A stretch of DNA of 49,955 nt from CAYNYI01 sp964401455 (GCA_964401455.1 CAYNYI010000005.1:1-49955), one strand, 5' to 3'. Positions 17,894 to 26,248 are shown, counted from the stretch's first letter. The notes: generated by a model not told the origin, from the letters alone. Made by a program: numbers and translations.

Positions 17894-19662
17894 TTTGTGC
17901 CCTTTTTTTCTGAAAAAGGATTATGCGAAGCATAAAAATCCCTCAGGACAAAAAAGGCTTTTTTGTACCTTTCTTTTTTCTCATCGAGAAGCCCCTTGCG
18001 GTTATAGCCTTTCTGATAAATATTGAGCCGGAAAGGCGACCTGAAATCATACAGTATCCACGGCGACATGCCCCTGACCGACTCGAGCTGTGATATGACC
18101 CGAACCTGTTCGCGGTAAAGCCATTCCTGATACTCCTCGGTCCACATTTCGGATTCGTGGCCGTGATGCCCGGCAAGGGCGCCCCCGCCGGTTTCTGTTA
18201 TTATTACCGGCTTCGGCGGCATAGAGCCTTTCTCTATATTTAAAAGAGGGTCTATAGTGGGTTCATACCATCCATAATACTGGTTAAAACCTATCAGGTC
18301 GAGTGATTCGATCAGCCTGTCACGGAATTTATCCTCCTGGGCCAGACAGGCGGCGGAAACAAGACGCGAATCGTCGAGCTCCCGTGCCTTTTTTGCGAGG
18401 CCGGTCATAAACGTGAACCTCTCATCGGTGTCTTTATTCTCGTTGCCTACCGACCATATTATCACCGAAGCCCTGTTCCGGTCTCTGATTATAAGTTCTG
18501 TCAACTGGTTTTCCGCGTCTTTATAGACCTCTTTATTATCGAACATTATATCCCAATAAACCGGGACTTCTTCCCAGAGAAGGATTCCTTTTTCGTCCGC
18601 CAATTCAGAGACATACTCATTATGCGGATAATGGGCCAGACGGGTATAATTACAGTTAAGTTCTTTAAGTATCTCAAAGTTTCTTTTCACTTCTTCTTTT
18701 GTGAGGCAGCGCCCGTTTTCAACACTTTCTTCATGCTGGGACACTCCTTTTAGCCATATAGGTTTTCCGTTAAGAAGTATATCACGTCCTTTGACCGTTA
18801 TTTCCCGAAAGCCTATACGGTCTTTGACTGTGTCCTGTTGCCACTTTATCAAGACATCGTAAAGAACGGGATTTTCGGGGCACCAGAGTTCCGGCGAGGC
18901 TTTAAATTCAAAGCATGTTTTTCCGTCTTTACCGGGTTCCGATTCGGTTTTTATCCCGAGCTCCGGAATTTCAAGAGTAACCGGACCTTTGGCGGCGCCT
19001 TTCAGAAAAACATCCGCTGAAATTGTCCCGAAACCGCTTCCTCTTTTCAGCCTGACAAACCAGTCTTTTATATAGCTTTCCGGAAGCTCCACCAATTCAA
19101 CATCCCTGAATACTCCTCCGTAATTAAACCAGTCTGTGAGCTGCATCGGCAGTCTGTCCTGGCAACGCTTGCAGTCCACGGCCAGAAAAAGACGGTTCCG
19201 TCTTTTAAGTTTGTCAGTGATGTCAACCATAAACGGAGTGGACGCGCCCTCGTGTCTTCCGAGGTATTTACCGTTAAGGGTAACGGCAGTCATATATCCG
19301 GCGGCCCCTACCCGGAGAAAGACTTTGTTATCGCTACCAGGGGTATAATCGAATTTTCTTGTAAATAATAATGTGCTTTCGTAAAATTTTCCCTCGGGGA
19401 CTTTTACATTTATTGTTGAGGGTATATCAATTGTGTCCCAATGATTGAAAGAATAATCATAGCAGGAATTTTCTCCCGACGCGTGTATTTTTTTTCTTTC
19501 TTCTTCATACCAGTCCTGTTTGAAGAAGAGGTCATACTGGTCGAACGCATAATTCCATTTGCCGTTCAGGGAAATCCGTTTTCTGCCCGTGCAATTGACA
19601 AAACTGTCCGAATTTATGATTTTGTTTTTGAATTTTTCTTCCTCGAACCAGAACGGCTGCAT
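17890..19662 (-). CDS. Beta-glucuronidase-like glycoside hydrolase family 2
   Basis: This 590-residue GH2 enzyme has an N-terminal jelly-roll (about 25-190), an Ig-like middle (190-290) and a TIM barrel (290-585). The acid/base is Glu408 in WSVGNE and the nucleophile is Glu490 in IITETGGG. NRK (554-556) followed by Gly matches the Asn-x-Lys motif that reads the carboxylate in beta-glucuronidases, so glucuronide or galacturonide substrates are likely. There is no signal peptide, hence a cytoplasmic enzyme. It heads a tight unit with polA and lpxB, an odd partnership. Upstream is an accessory island, so it may have been acquired, but its base use is not obviously foreign. Confidence 0.85.
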   Translation of the reverse strand: MQPFWFEEEKFKNKIINSDSFVNCTGRKRISLNGKWNYAFDQYDLFFKQDWYEEERKKIHASGENSCYDYSFNHWDTIDIPSTINVKVPEGKFYESTLLFTRKFDYTPGSDNKVFLRVGAAGYMTAVTLNGKYLGRHEGASTPFMVDITDKLKRRNRLFLAVDCKRCQDRLPMQLTDWFNYGGVFRDVELVELPESYIKDWFVRLKRGSGFGTISADVFLKGAAKGPVTLEIPELGIKTESEPGKDGKTCFEFKASPELWCPENPVLYDVLIKWQQDTVKDRIGFREITVKGRDILLNGKPIWLKGVSQHEESVENGRCLTKEEVKRNFEILKELNCNYTRLAHYPHNEYVSELADEKGILLWEEVPVYWDIMFDNKEVYKDAENQLTELIIRDRNRASVIIWSVGNENKDTDERFTFMTGLAKKARELDDSRLVSAACLAQEDKFRDRLIESLDLIGFNQYYGWYEPTIDPLLNIEKGSMPPKPVIITETGGGALAGHHGHESEMWTEEYQEWLYREQVRVISQLESVRGMSPWILYDFRSPFRLNIYQKGYNRKGLLDEKKERYKKAFFVLRDFYASHNPFSEKKGTN

Positions 19663-19723
19663 ATGGCCCCCTTATTTTTTAGTTTCTGAGATTAACTATC
19701 CGACCAATAAGATAAATAATTAA

Positions 19724-19976
19724 ATGGAGTACGTTGTTAAAAAAGGACAGATGGAAGCTGTATCTCTGCTTTCTATCCCGCTATCTAAAAGTGAACCATA
19801 ATCGTGATAATTTAAACAGACAGCTTCCTTGGTAATAAGGGGACCCCCAAGGAAAAAGGCTATGGCGGTCTTGAAGACAATAAGCGTCCCCGCCGGCCAT
19901 ACTGGGATGCCAAACCCTCACGACCCTTGTAAATGAGCTCTGGAAGACGGACTTTACCTATTTTCACATAACTTAA
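19724..19976 (+). pseudogene. IS3-family transposase remnant
   Basis: Three fragments in different frames line up with an IS3-family transposase. An ATG at 19724 gives a 25-codon N-terminal piece (MEYVVKKGQMEAVSLL) ending at 19801. Codons 19858-19932 read GYGGLEDNKRPRRPYWD, like the linker after the helix-turn-helix. Codons 19926-19973 read LVNELWKTDFTYFHIT, the start of the DDE integrase core (NELWQTDFTY in active copies), before a stop. The rest of the catalytic core is missing. This is an old, deleted and frameshifted insertion sequence; terminal repeats were not identified. Confidence 0.75.
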
Positions 19977-20208
19977 TAACGTCACAACGGCAGATATGTA
20001 TTCTGGAAGATATCACTAAGTAATAACAAGGCGGGAAATTATTAAAAGAAAGACTTTAAAACAAAGGAAGATTATTAATAAAAAGAAAAAGCTTGATTAA
20101 AAAATCGAGAAGAGTTTAGTTTCTAAAAAAAAGGAAAAAGTGACCAGTTAAATATTTGCTAAATGGTGCACTTTGTATTGAAGACATACAGCTTCAGCAA
20201 TGTCAAAG
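19977..20208. other. AT-rich gene-free stretch after the transposase remnant
   Basis: Very AT-rich, with runs of A and no sustained frame. A decamer ATACAGCTTC (20186-20195) is the exact reverse complement of 19754-19763, hinting at old rearrangement. I see no gene, tRNA or terminator in it. Confidence 0.4.
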
Positions 20209-20481
20209 TTAAAAAAACTGGGAGATCATAATGAAGGCCTTTTTAATTACTTTGTCCAATTCCATCTGAAGCAAAACACCGGCATAATCATCAGAACATC
20301 CTTCTGCTTCTCCTCCACAATATATTTGATCTTCATAACCTTTGAAATTCTTATAGTAAAAACCCACTGTCCCTTTTTCCAGTCTCGTACCACTGCTATA
20401 AGCCAACAACTGACATGAATCCGACTCGGGTTGCCCTAGCTCAATAAAACTGCAATTTTCACGGTTGATTTCTTCCCGCAC
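20209..20481 (-). CDS. Possible 90-residue hypothetical protein
   Basis: A short frame starting at GTG (preceded directly by an in-frame TGA, with AGGG 4 nt upstream) encodes a mixed, acidic protein with four cysteines (positions about 10, 23, 55 and 62) and no transmembrane segment or motif I recognise. It lies in the accessory island between a transposase remnant and a DUF4143 ATPase, so it may be a gene fragment. Composition looks protein-like, but nothing proves that it is translated. Confidence 0.25.
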   Translation of the reverse strand: MREEINRENCSFIELGQPESDSCQLLAYSSGTRLEKGTVGFYYKNFKGYEDQIYCGGEAEGCSDDYAGVLLQMELDKVIKKAFIMISQFF

Positions 20482-20697
20482 TCACCCTGAAAAAATATAC
20501 TCCGCACGAAAGCCCGGAGGCTTTCCATTCCGCGGAATGTTTTCCGTATACTCAAATCAATACGAATAAACAACATCTTACTATAATATATCTACATTTT
20601 AACTCAGAGTCAAAAGATAATTATGTCATTTAGACATTGGTGTTTCCCAATGGGGAACAACAAGAATTAACGTTCGGGAGTAAAAAAAGAAAGGCAG
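20482..20697. other. Intergenic stretch with small inverted repeats
   Basis: No frame of note. It holds AAAGCC/GGCTTT around 20508-20523, the 12-nt palindrome ATTCCGCGGAAT just after it, and TGTTTCCC/GGGGAACA near 20650. None is followed by a T-run, so I do not call terminators. The ATPase gene ends at 20698. Confidence 0.4.
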
Positions 20698-21897
20698 CTA
20701 TACAAGTTGTGACAAAAAAGTGGCGGCGGGCACCCTCACGGGACCGGAAGAAGCAAAACAATCTTTATCAACATAATCCATATCCATTGTTATTTGAAAA
20801 GAATGTTCCGGCTTGAGAATCTCATGAAAATGCCTGAGGTGCCGGGAAATTTTTTTTGTCCCCGACTTGACCTCGCATAAAAGCCAGGGACGTCCGTCTT
20901 CCGAGATAATAAAATCAACTTCTCTTTTGGTCTTGTCTCTAATATAACCGAGGGAAAAATTTCCGAGCCCCGTATCATTATAGAAATCTACCGCCTTCCG
21001 AAGATGGCAAGCAACAAAATTTTCGTTCCTGGAACCTCTATCATGGACCTCCGACCAATCCCTGAGGTAGGTTTTAGGCTCTCTCCGTATCGATTTAGAT
21101 ATATTTTTAGTATACGGGTAAACACGAAATAAATAATAAATCTCCTCTAAAACATCCGTCCATCTTCTTACAGTATCCACGCTAACTTTTAAATCCTGTG
21201 CCATATTCGAGTAACTGAGAGCCCCTGAGGCGTTTTCACGAAAACGTAGAGCAAGAAGTTCAGCCTTTTTTAATTCCTGAATATTTGCAATCTCTCTGAG
21301 CTCTTCCCTGAACAACTGTTCATCTCTCAGCCTTGACCACTTATTGTAAAACCTTCTGTCAGCTTTAATAAAGGGCTCCGGGAAACCGCCGTAATTTAGT
21401 AAAGACGAGAATTTCTCCCGTCCTATATCAACCGGAGTTATGTATAAATCTCTGCGGACTTCTGGCGCGGCCAGCTCTCCTGCCGAAAGAGGGTTCATCC
21501 GATAATTAAAATACCTGCCCATCAGGCTGTCGCCATGTTTCCTATAGACGTTGAGCCTGGCACTTCCGGTAACACAGACCGAAAACTTTTCTTTATAAGT
21601 ATCGTAAAAGCCCTTTATGAAATTTTTCCAGCCTTTATATTTATGCAGCTCGTCAAATATAACCGGAATTTTCCTGTCTATAAGACTTTCAGCGCCAGCC
21701 AGTTCGGCTATATGGCCGGGACCTTTAAGTATAGCTGCCCGATGATCGGCATTGTCCCAATTAAGATATACCGGATCAGAAAAAATATTCCGGGTTGAAG
21801 TCGTCTTTCCCACCTGACGCGGACCGGATATAAAAGCGATTTTATCACTTTCAGAAAAATGTTCACGGAGGATCCCGTCATAAACACGCTTTATCAT
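20698..21897 (-). CDS. AAA+ ATPase with DUF4143 domain
   Basis: This 399-residue protein starts with an AAA_14-type ATPase: Walker A GPRQVGKT at 25-32, Walker B VIFDELH near 80, and a sensor-like CVTGSARLN. A helix-turn-helix-like middle (SNMAQDLKVSVDTVRRW) follows. The C-terminal DUF4143 region contains REVDFIIS...LCEVKSG, which resembles a PD-(D/E)xK nuclease core. The family is widespread, patchy, laterally transferred and of unknown role. It sits alone in the accessory island. The region 38-100 nt before its start has two palindromes that look like an operator. The gene is complete, with ATG at 21897; no strong Shine-Dalgarno is visible. Confidence 0.85.
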   Translation of the reverse strand: MIKRVYDGILREHFSESDKIAFISGPRQVGKTTSTRNIFSDPVYLNWDNADHRAAILKGPGHIAELAGAESLIDRKIPVIFDELHKYKGWKNFIKGFYDTYKEKFSVCVTGSARLNVYRKHGDSLMGRYFNYRMNPLSAGELAAPEVRRDLYITPVDIGREKFSSLLNYGGFPEPFIKADRRFYNKWSRLRDEQLFREELREIANIQELKKAELLALRFRENASGALSYSNMAQDLKVSVDTVRRWTDVLEEIYYLFRVYPYTKNISKSIRREPKTYLRDWSEVHDRGSRNENFVACHLRKAVDFYNDTGLGNFSLGYIRDKTKREVDFIISEDGRPWLLCEVKSGTKKISRHLRHFHEILKPEHSFQITMDMDYVDKDCFASSGPVRVPAATFLSQLV

Positions 21898-21934
21898 AAT
21901 AATAAAATACTAATTACCGGGCCGCAACACAAGT

Positions 21935-21997
21935 ACCATTTTACGATACATCGTAAAATGGTCCGGACTGATTTACGATCCATCGTAAAATGGTCCG
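21935..21997. repeat. Tandem palindromes, probable operator of the DUF4143 ATPase gene
   Basis: Palindrome 1 (21935-21962) has 13-bp perfect arms around AC. Palindrome 2 (21972-21989) has 8-bp arms TTTACGAT/ATCGTAAA around CC. The half-site plus tail ATCGTAAAATGGTCCG occurs at 21950-21965 and 21982-21997, exactly 32 bp apart, about three helical turns. The block lies just upstream of the ATPase start, where a promoter or operator should be. The binding factor is unknown; autoregulation is an inference. Confidence 0.6.
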
Positions 21998-22008
21998 AGT
22001 CATAAAAG

Positions 22009-22038
22009 AAAGCCCGCCGAAAACTTCCGGCGGGCTTT
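22009..22038 (-). terminator. Intrinsic terminator of the sigma factor gene
   Basis: An 11-bp perfect stem (AAAGCCCGCCG at 22009-22019, complement at 22028-22038) with an 8-nt loop lies 24 nt past the sigma gene stop. On the minus strand it continues into CTTTTAT. It isolates the sigma gene from the ATPase promoter region. Confidence 0.88.
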
Positions 22039-22061
22039 CATATAATTAAAATAAAAAAATC

Positions 22062-22910
22062 TTAGTGATTATATTTCTTGAGAGACTTGCTCCTGGAAGA
22101 ATGCTTCAGCCTCTTGAGCGCCTTCTCCTTTATCTGCCTTACTCTCTCGCGCGTAAGATTAAACTTTTTTCCGATCTCCTCAAGAGTATGGGGATTATCG
22201 ACCCCGATACCGTAATAAAGCTTAATGACCTCGGCCTCGCGCCTGTTAAGAGTCTCAAGAGTCTTGACAACAACCTCATTGGCTGAACTGGCGACAGAAG
22301 ACTCGTCCGGAGAAGTAATGTTCGGATCTTCGATTATATCGTAAAGTCTTCCGTCTTTGCCGGCCTTTAAGGGAGAATCCAGAGAGAGATGATTGTTCTC
22401 AATCTTCATTGTTTCCATAATTTCCTGCTCGTCCAGCTTGAGCTCTTTTGCAATCTCTTTAGCGTTGGGAGTACGGCCGTATTTCTGGGAAAGCTTCCCC
22501 ATTGTCTTTCCGATTTTATGGATAGTCGCAACCCTGTTTAAAGGCAGTTTATAAATACGGGACTGCTCCGCAAGCGACTGCAGTATCGCCTGTCTGACCC
22601 ACCAGACAGCATATGAAATAAATTTGAATTTTTTAGTCTCGTCAAAACGGCGCGCGGCCCTGATAAGACCGAGATTACCCTCATTTATAAGATCAGCCAG
22701 GGGCAGCCCCTGATTCTGGTAGTTTCTCGCCACACTTACAACAAAACGGAGATTCGCACTCACAAGTTTGTGGAGAGATTTGGTGCAGCCTTTCCTGATC
22801 TTAACGGCAAGCTCGGCCTCCTCCGGAAAGGAAAGAGTCCGGTTTTTGCTAATTTCCTTAAGATACTGAGAAAGTGAATTTTCCTCAACAATAAAACTGC
22901 CTGCTGCCAT
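22062..22910 (-). CDS. rpoD: Sigma-70 family RNA polymerase sigma factor, short primary type
   Basis: This 282-residue sigma factor contains region 1.2 (NSLSQYLKEISKN), region 2 with DLINEGNLGLIRAARRFDE and YAVWWVRQAI, region 3 (LPLNRV onward), and region 4 with HTLEEIGKKFNLTRERVRQI. Region 1.1 is absent. The length and the wording of region 2 resemble the primary sigma factor of Bacteroidetes-type bacteria, so I take it as the housekeeping sigma rather than a stress paralogue; an RpoS/RpoH-like role cannot be excluded without the rest of the genome. AGGGG precedes the ATG by 5 nt. It is a single-gene unit ending in a strong terminator. Confidence 0.88.
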   Translation of the reverse strand: MAAGSFIVEENSLSQYLKEISKNRTLSFPEEAELAVKIRKGCTKSLHKLVSANLRFVVSVARNYQNQGLPLADLINEGNLGLIRAARRFDETKKFKFISYAVWWVRQAILQSLAEQSRIYKLPLNRVATIHKIGKTMGKLSQKYGRTPNAKEIAKELKLDEQEIMETMKIENNHLSLDSPLKAGKDGRLYDIIEDPNITSPDESSVASSANEVVVKTLETLNRREAEVIKLYYGIGVDNPHTLEEIGKKFNLTRERVRQIKEKALKRLKHSSRSKSLKKYNH

Positions 22911-23033
22911 CAGGTCCCCTTTCGGTTCTTATCTATTAAAAAATCAATTATTTATACGATAGTCTCGAGGTAAATGTATATTAATTACATTTACTTTTCA
23001 ACTAAAAAAGCAGATTTTATAAAAAAAGAAACT

Positions 23034-24512
23034 TTACCGGCTGAAGCCCGCGGCACCCATTAACCGCAAAGCAATCTCATTATTGGGATAATTCCCAGTA
23101 AAAGAATACTGACCCTGCCCGAGAGCATAAACAGGAACAGGCAGCCCGGTATGCTTGAAGCTCGTCCAGTCAATACCGGCCTTGTTGTTCAGAATATGGG
23201 TAACGGTAACGGCAAGCGGTTCATATTTAGCGTAAAGAAGATATGAATCCTCTTTATCGGAGGGCACAGGTTTTAGCCCCATATTTCTCTCATAAGCCAT
23301 GCGAAGCCTTTCTATCTCCTTACCTGTAAGAAGAAGCTCTTTCGGACCGGGAGTTTCACTATCAGAGCGCAGTCCGAAATAATATTCAACAGAATCAAGA
23401 ACGGTTGAAAAAGAGAGTGAATTCCCTCTTTTCCAGGATTTTATTTTAGACGCGAATCTTTCAAAACTGATCTTTTGAAAAGACAATATCTCGAAAGAGG
23501 TGCTGTATTTGGTCGCGGCATAACCGAGGCCGAGGCCCCCGCATTCATGGTCGCCCGTGACAATAATCAGTGTGGAATCCGGATGTTCATTGTAGAATTT
23601 CACGGCCTCTTCAACGGCCCTGGAAAATTCAACCACATCCGAAACAGCGGTCGCCGCGTCATTGGCATGACAGGCCCAGTCGATCTTGCCGCCTTCAACC
23701 ATCATGAAAAAGCCATTCTCAGAATCAAGCAGTTCTATTCCCTTTTTAGTGAATTCCGCGAGCGAGATTTCGTCCGGACCTTTGTCAATACCGTAATTCA
23801 TGGCAGCGTCAGCATCGTATTCGGTATAAGCCCAGCACTTTTCACCCGGTCTTAAATCGTTAAATTTTTCCTTCTCTGATACAACAGTATAGCCCGAGTC
23901 ACGCATCATTTCAATTATTTTTCCGCTGTTTCCGGCTTTTAAGAATCCGCCGGCAAAATAATCGAAACCGCTTTTTGCCATCTGAGACGCTATCTGAGAA
24001 TACATGTCCCGATCTTGCTGATGCGCATAAAAACAGGCCGGAGTCGCGTGGTCCAGGCTGACACTGCTGACTATTCCGACTTTCATTCCTTTTTCCGCCG
24101 CCATCCGGGCAATCGTTTTTAATTTTTTCTTTCCGGCGCGGTCCATTGAGATAGAATTAATCGATGTTTTAAAACCCGTGGCAAGGGCTGTTGCCGCGGC
24201 CGCGGATCCGGTTATATAACGGTTTTGAGCGGTAGTCCTGGAAGATCCGCTTACAGGAAAATCGGCAAAAGCCAGCTTTTTTATGCCATACCTTTTCCCG
24301 GGATCCGGAATTCTCTCAAGGACAGCGGATGCGAGTTCACATTGGGGCGAGGCCATACCATCGCCGATAAAAAAGAAGATATATTTCGGGGTATTGAACT
24401 CTTTCCCCGGCGTGTAATTCCCGCCTTCGGAAATTTCTGCAGTCCTTTTACACCCTGATATCAACAGTATAAAAATAATAACGGAGTAAACTGTTATTCT
24501 GTGCTTTTCCAT
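23034..24512 (-). CDS. phoA: Alkaline phosphatase, lipoprotein
   Basis: This 492-residue alkaline phosphatase superfamily member hydrolyses phosphate monoesters outside the cytoplasm. FFIGDGM near 50 holds a metal-binding Asp. The nucleophile Ser is in TGSAAAATALATG. HATPACFYAHQQDR, MVEGGKIDWACHANDA and VTGDHECGG supply further metal ligands. An N-terminal signal with lipobox LISGC (Cys21) predicts a lipid anchor in the cell envelope. The ATG at 24510-24512 is preferred over an adjacent in-frame TTG because GGGGG lies at suitable distance. It lies between murA and the sigma gene with gaps of about 100 nt, so it may be transcribed alone. No Pho-box-like repeat was seen. Confidence 0.9.
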   Translation of the reverse strand: MEKHRITVYSVIIFILLISGCKRTAEISEGGNYTPGKEFNTPKYIFFFIGDGMASPQCELASAVLERIPDPGKRYGIKKLAFADFPVSGSSRTTAQNRYITGSAAAATALATGFKTSINSISMDRAGKKKLKTIARMAAEKGMKVGIVSSVSLDHATPACFYAHQQDRDMYSQIASQMAKSGFDYFAGGFLKAGNSGKIIEMMRDSGYTVVSEKEKFNDLRPGEKCWAYTEYDADAAMNYGIDKGPDEISLAEFTKKGIELLDSENGFFMMVEGGKIDWACHANDAATAVSDVVEFSRAVEEAVKFYNEHPDSTLIIVTGDHECGGLGLGYAATKYSTSFEILSFQKISFERFASKIKSWKRGNSLSFSTVLDSVEYYFGLRSDSETPGPKELLLTGKEIERLRMAYERNMGLKPVPSDKEDSYLLYAKYEPLAVTVTHILNNKAGIDWTSFKHTGLPVPVYALGQGQYSFTGNYPNNEIALRLMGAAGFSR

Positions 24513-24608
24513 CAATTGCCCCCGATTGGCTGTTAAATATATTTCTAATAATATAACTTTCGGGTATTAAGAGTAAATTAAGTCTGTGTTAAGAGAATAT
24601 TTCGGAAA

Positions 24609-25874
24609 TCAGCTCTGCATAGGCTCAAAGTCTCTTTTAATTTCCGCTCCGAGCGCTGCGAACTTTTTCTCGATTTTTTCATAACCCCTGTCTATATGAT
24701 AAACCCTCGAAAGCTGTGTCTCTCCTTCTGCCATAAGCCCCGCAATAACGAGAGCCGCGCTTGCCCGCAAATCGGTCGCCATAACAGAAGCGCCGGTCAG
24801 GGAACCAACACCGTTTATAACGGCCGTGTTGTTCCTGATCTCGATATCCGCCCCTAACCGCATCAGCTCCGCGACATGGGTAAATCTGTCATGATAGATA
24901 GTATCGGTTATAATGCTCCTGCCCTCTGCAACTGAAAGGATAGCCATTATCTGCGCCTGCATATCTGTAGGGAAACCGGGATAAGGGTGAGTTTCCACAT
25001 CAAGACTCCCTGGAACACCTTCCATCGAAACTTCAAGGGCGTCCGGGCCGGACTTTTCTATTTGCGCTCCGAGCCGCCTTAAAATATCAATCGATGAGGA
25101 AAGCTGCGGGGGAAGACATTTCTCTATTTTAATATTACCCCCTATACCCGCACAGGCCGCCATAAAAGTACCGGCTTCAATCCGGTCGGGGATAATTTCT
25201 ATTTCGCAGGGCGAAAGCTCTTTTTTGCCGTTTATTTTATAGACATTTCCATTTAATTCTATATCGGCTCCCATGGCCTTCAGCATTTCGGCGAGGTTGA
25301 CTACTTCCGGTTCTATAGACGAATTATTAAGGACAGTCTCACCTTCGGCCATGGACGCGGCCATTAGTACATTAGCCGTTGCTCCGACGCTGACATTCGG
25401 AAAATTGATTTCAGCACCTCTGAGTCTTGCGGCTTCGGCAAGAACATATCCATTTTTGATATTAATTTTTGCGCCCATTGCCTCGAATGCCTTCAGATGC
25501 ATATCGACCGGTCGCGGCCCCCAGGCGCAGCCGCCCGGAAGAGAGACTTTGGCCTTTTTATATTTTCCGAGGAGCGCGCCCAGGACATAAAAAGAAGCGC
25601 GCATGGTTTTCACAAGCTCATAAGGTGCCTCGAAATGGTCAATTCTTGAAGCATCCACCTCAAGTACATGCGGTTCTCCGGAGACCCTGCACCCGACTAC
25701 GCGAAGTACATCGGACATGGTTTTAATGTCTTTTAAATAAGGAACATTTTTTATTTTTGAAACGCCCTCGGTTAAAAGACATGCGGCCATAGCGGGAAGA
25801 ACGGCGTTTTTAGCTCCGCTTATGCTAACCGCACCATTAAGCGCGCCGCATTTTTTTATTATGAATTTATCCAA
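24609..25874 (-). CDS. murA: UDP-N-acetylglucosamine 1-carboxyvinyltransferase
   Basis: This 421-residue enoylpyruvyl transferase performs the first committed step of peptidoglycan synthesis: it transfers enolpyruvate from PEP to UDP-GlcNAc in the cytoplasm. It starts with the family pattern (LNGAVSISGAKNA, with Lys22 and Asn23). It carries the catalytic loop PGGCAWGPRPVD with Cys116, the residue attacked by fosfomycin. A cysteine rather than aspartate there predicts fosfomycin sensitivity. Late motifs include FPTDMQAQ and DLRASAALV. Length is normal. Its upstream gap of 374 nt holds a candidate RNA with a terminator, so murA probably has its own promoter. Confidence 0.96.
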   Translation of the reverse strand: MDKFIIKKCGALNGAVSISGAKNAVLPAMAACLLTEGVSKIKNVPYLKDIKTMSDVLRVVGCRVSGEPHVLEVDASRIDHFEAPYELVKTMRASFYVLGALLGKYKKAKVSLPGGCAWGPRPVDMHLKAFEAMGAKINIKNGYVLAEAARLRGAEINFPNVSVGATANVLMAASMAEGETVLNNSSIEPEVVNLAEMLKAMGADIELNGNVYKINGKKELSPCEIEIIPDRIEAGTFMAACAGIGGNIKIEKCLPPQLSSSIDILRRLGAQIEKSGPDALEVSMEGVPGSLDVETHPYPGFPTDMQAQIMAILSVAEGRSIITDTIYHDRFTHVAELMRLGADIEIRNNTAVINGVGSLTGASVMATDLRASAALVIAGLMAEGETQLSRVYHIDRGYEKIEKKFAALGAEIKRDFEPMQS

Positions 25875-25967
25875 TTAAATATTTTCTCCGGAAAAAGTAG
25901 CGGATCCTGATATTGAAGTGTGAAATATAATACTTTTAATGCCCCGGAAAAAGACCGGAATACAGCT

Positions 25968-25992
25968 AAAAACGGATTTCGAGCCGTTTTTT
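25968..25992 (-). terminator. Intrinsic-type hairpin after the candidate RNA
   Basis: Arms AAAAACGG (25968-25975) and CCGTTTTT (25984-25991) form an 8-bp stem with an 8-nt loop. On the minus strand the 3' arm ends in five T residues. It directly follows the closing stem of the candidate RNA and precedes murA by about 95 nt. Confidence 0.6.
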
Positions 25993-26190
25993 GAAACCGT
26001 CGGGACCCGGCTTTATTCTCTTTTCCGGCGGCGACTCCAAACCCGAAAGACCCGTCTGCAAGTCCTTATCCCGGGTTATACCAGTAAACCGGCATCGGCA
26101 TGTGGCCAGTAGCAGAGTTTTAAAAGCAGCGCGTCCACCTATTTATTTTCAGGATTCAGGGTAGTATAAGAAGTTCAAGGTCCGGCTTCG
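25968..26190 (-). ncRNA. Candidate structured RNA, about 200 nt, between the aminotransferase gene and murA
   Basis: The 374-nt gap is GC-richer than other gaps and has a long-range pairing. Minus-strand GAAGCCGGACC (26189-26179) pairs with GGTCC at 26007-26003 and, after a 4-nt bulge, with GGTTTC at 25998-25993, giving 11 bp that close a 197-nt RNA. A terminator-like hairpin follows at once. The form recalls 6S RNA, but I find no conserved 6S, SRP, RNase P or tmRNA sequence. Two frames also show coherent short peptides (a GTG frame at 26138-26076, and one ending at 25966), so a decayed gene or a dispersed repeat is the alternative. Confidence 0.35.
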
Positions 26191-26248
26191 ACGTCTTTTC
26201 TGAGACCGCAGGAAGCTCTGCCTTTATCAGATTCGCCGAATACTATAT

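Noticed and set aside
19754..20195. Inverted decamers as the terminal repeats of the IS3 element
   Set aside because: The left copy lies inside the transposase N-terminal coding fragment and the ends lack the usual TG...CA pattern, so they are not likely the element's ends.
20640..20665. TGTTTCCC/GGGGAACA hairpin as terminator of the ATPase gene
   Set aside because: No T-run follows on the minus strand and one pair is a wobble.
21935..22000. Repeated palindromic units suggesting a CRISPR array
   Set aside because: Only two units, no spacers of equal length and no cas genes; placement before a start codon fits an operator better.
25968..26190. Candidate RNA as RNase P RNA, tmRNA or SRP RNA
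   Set aside because: The conserved core sequences of these RNAs (for example the GAGGAAAGTCC core, a tRNA-like end, or the SRP loop) are not present.
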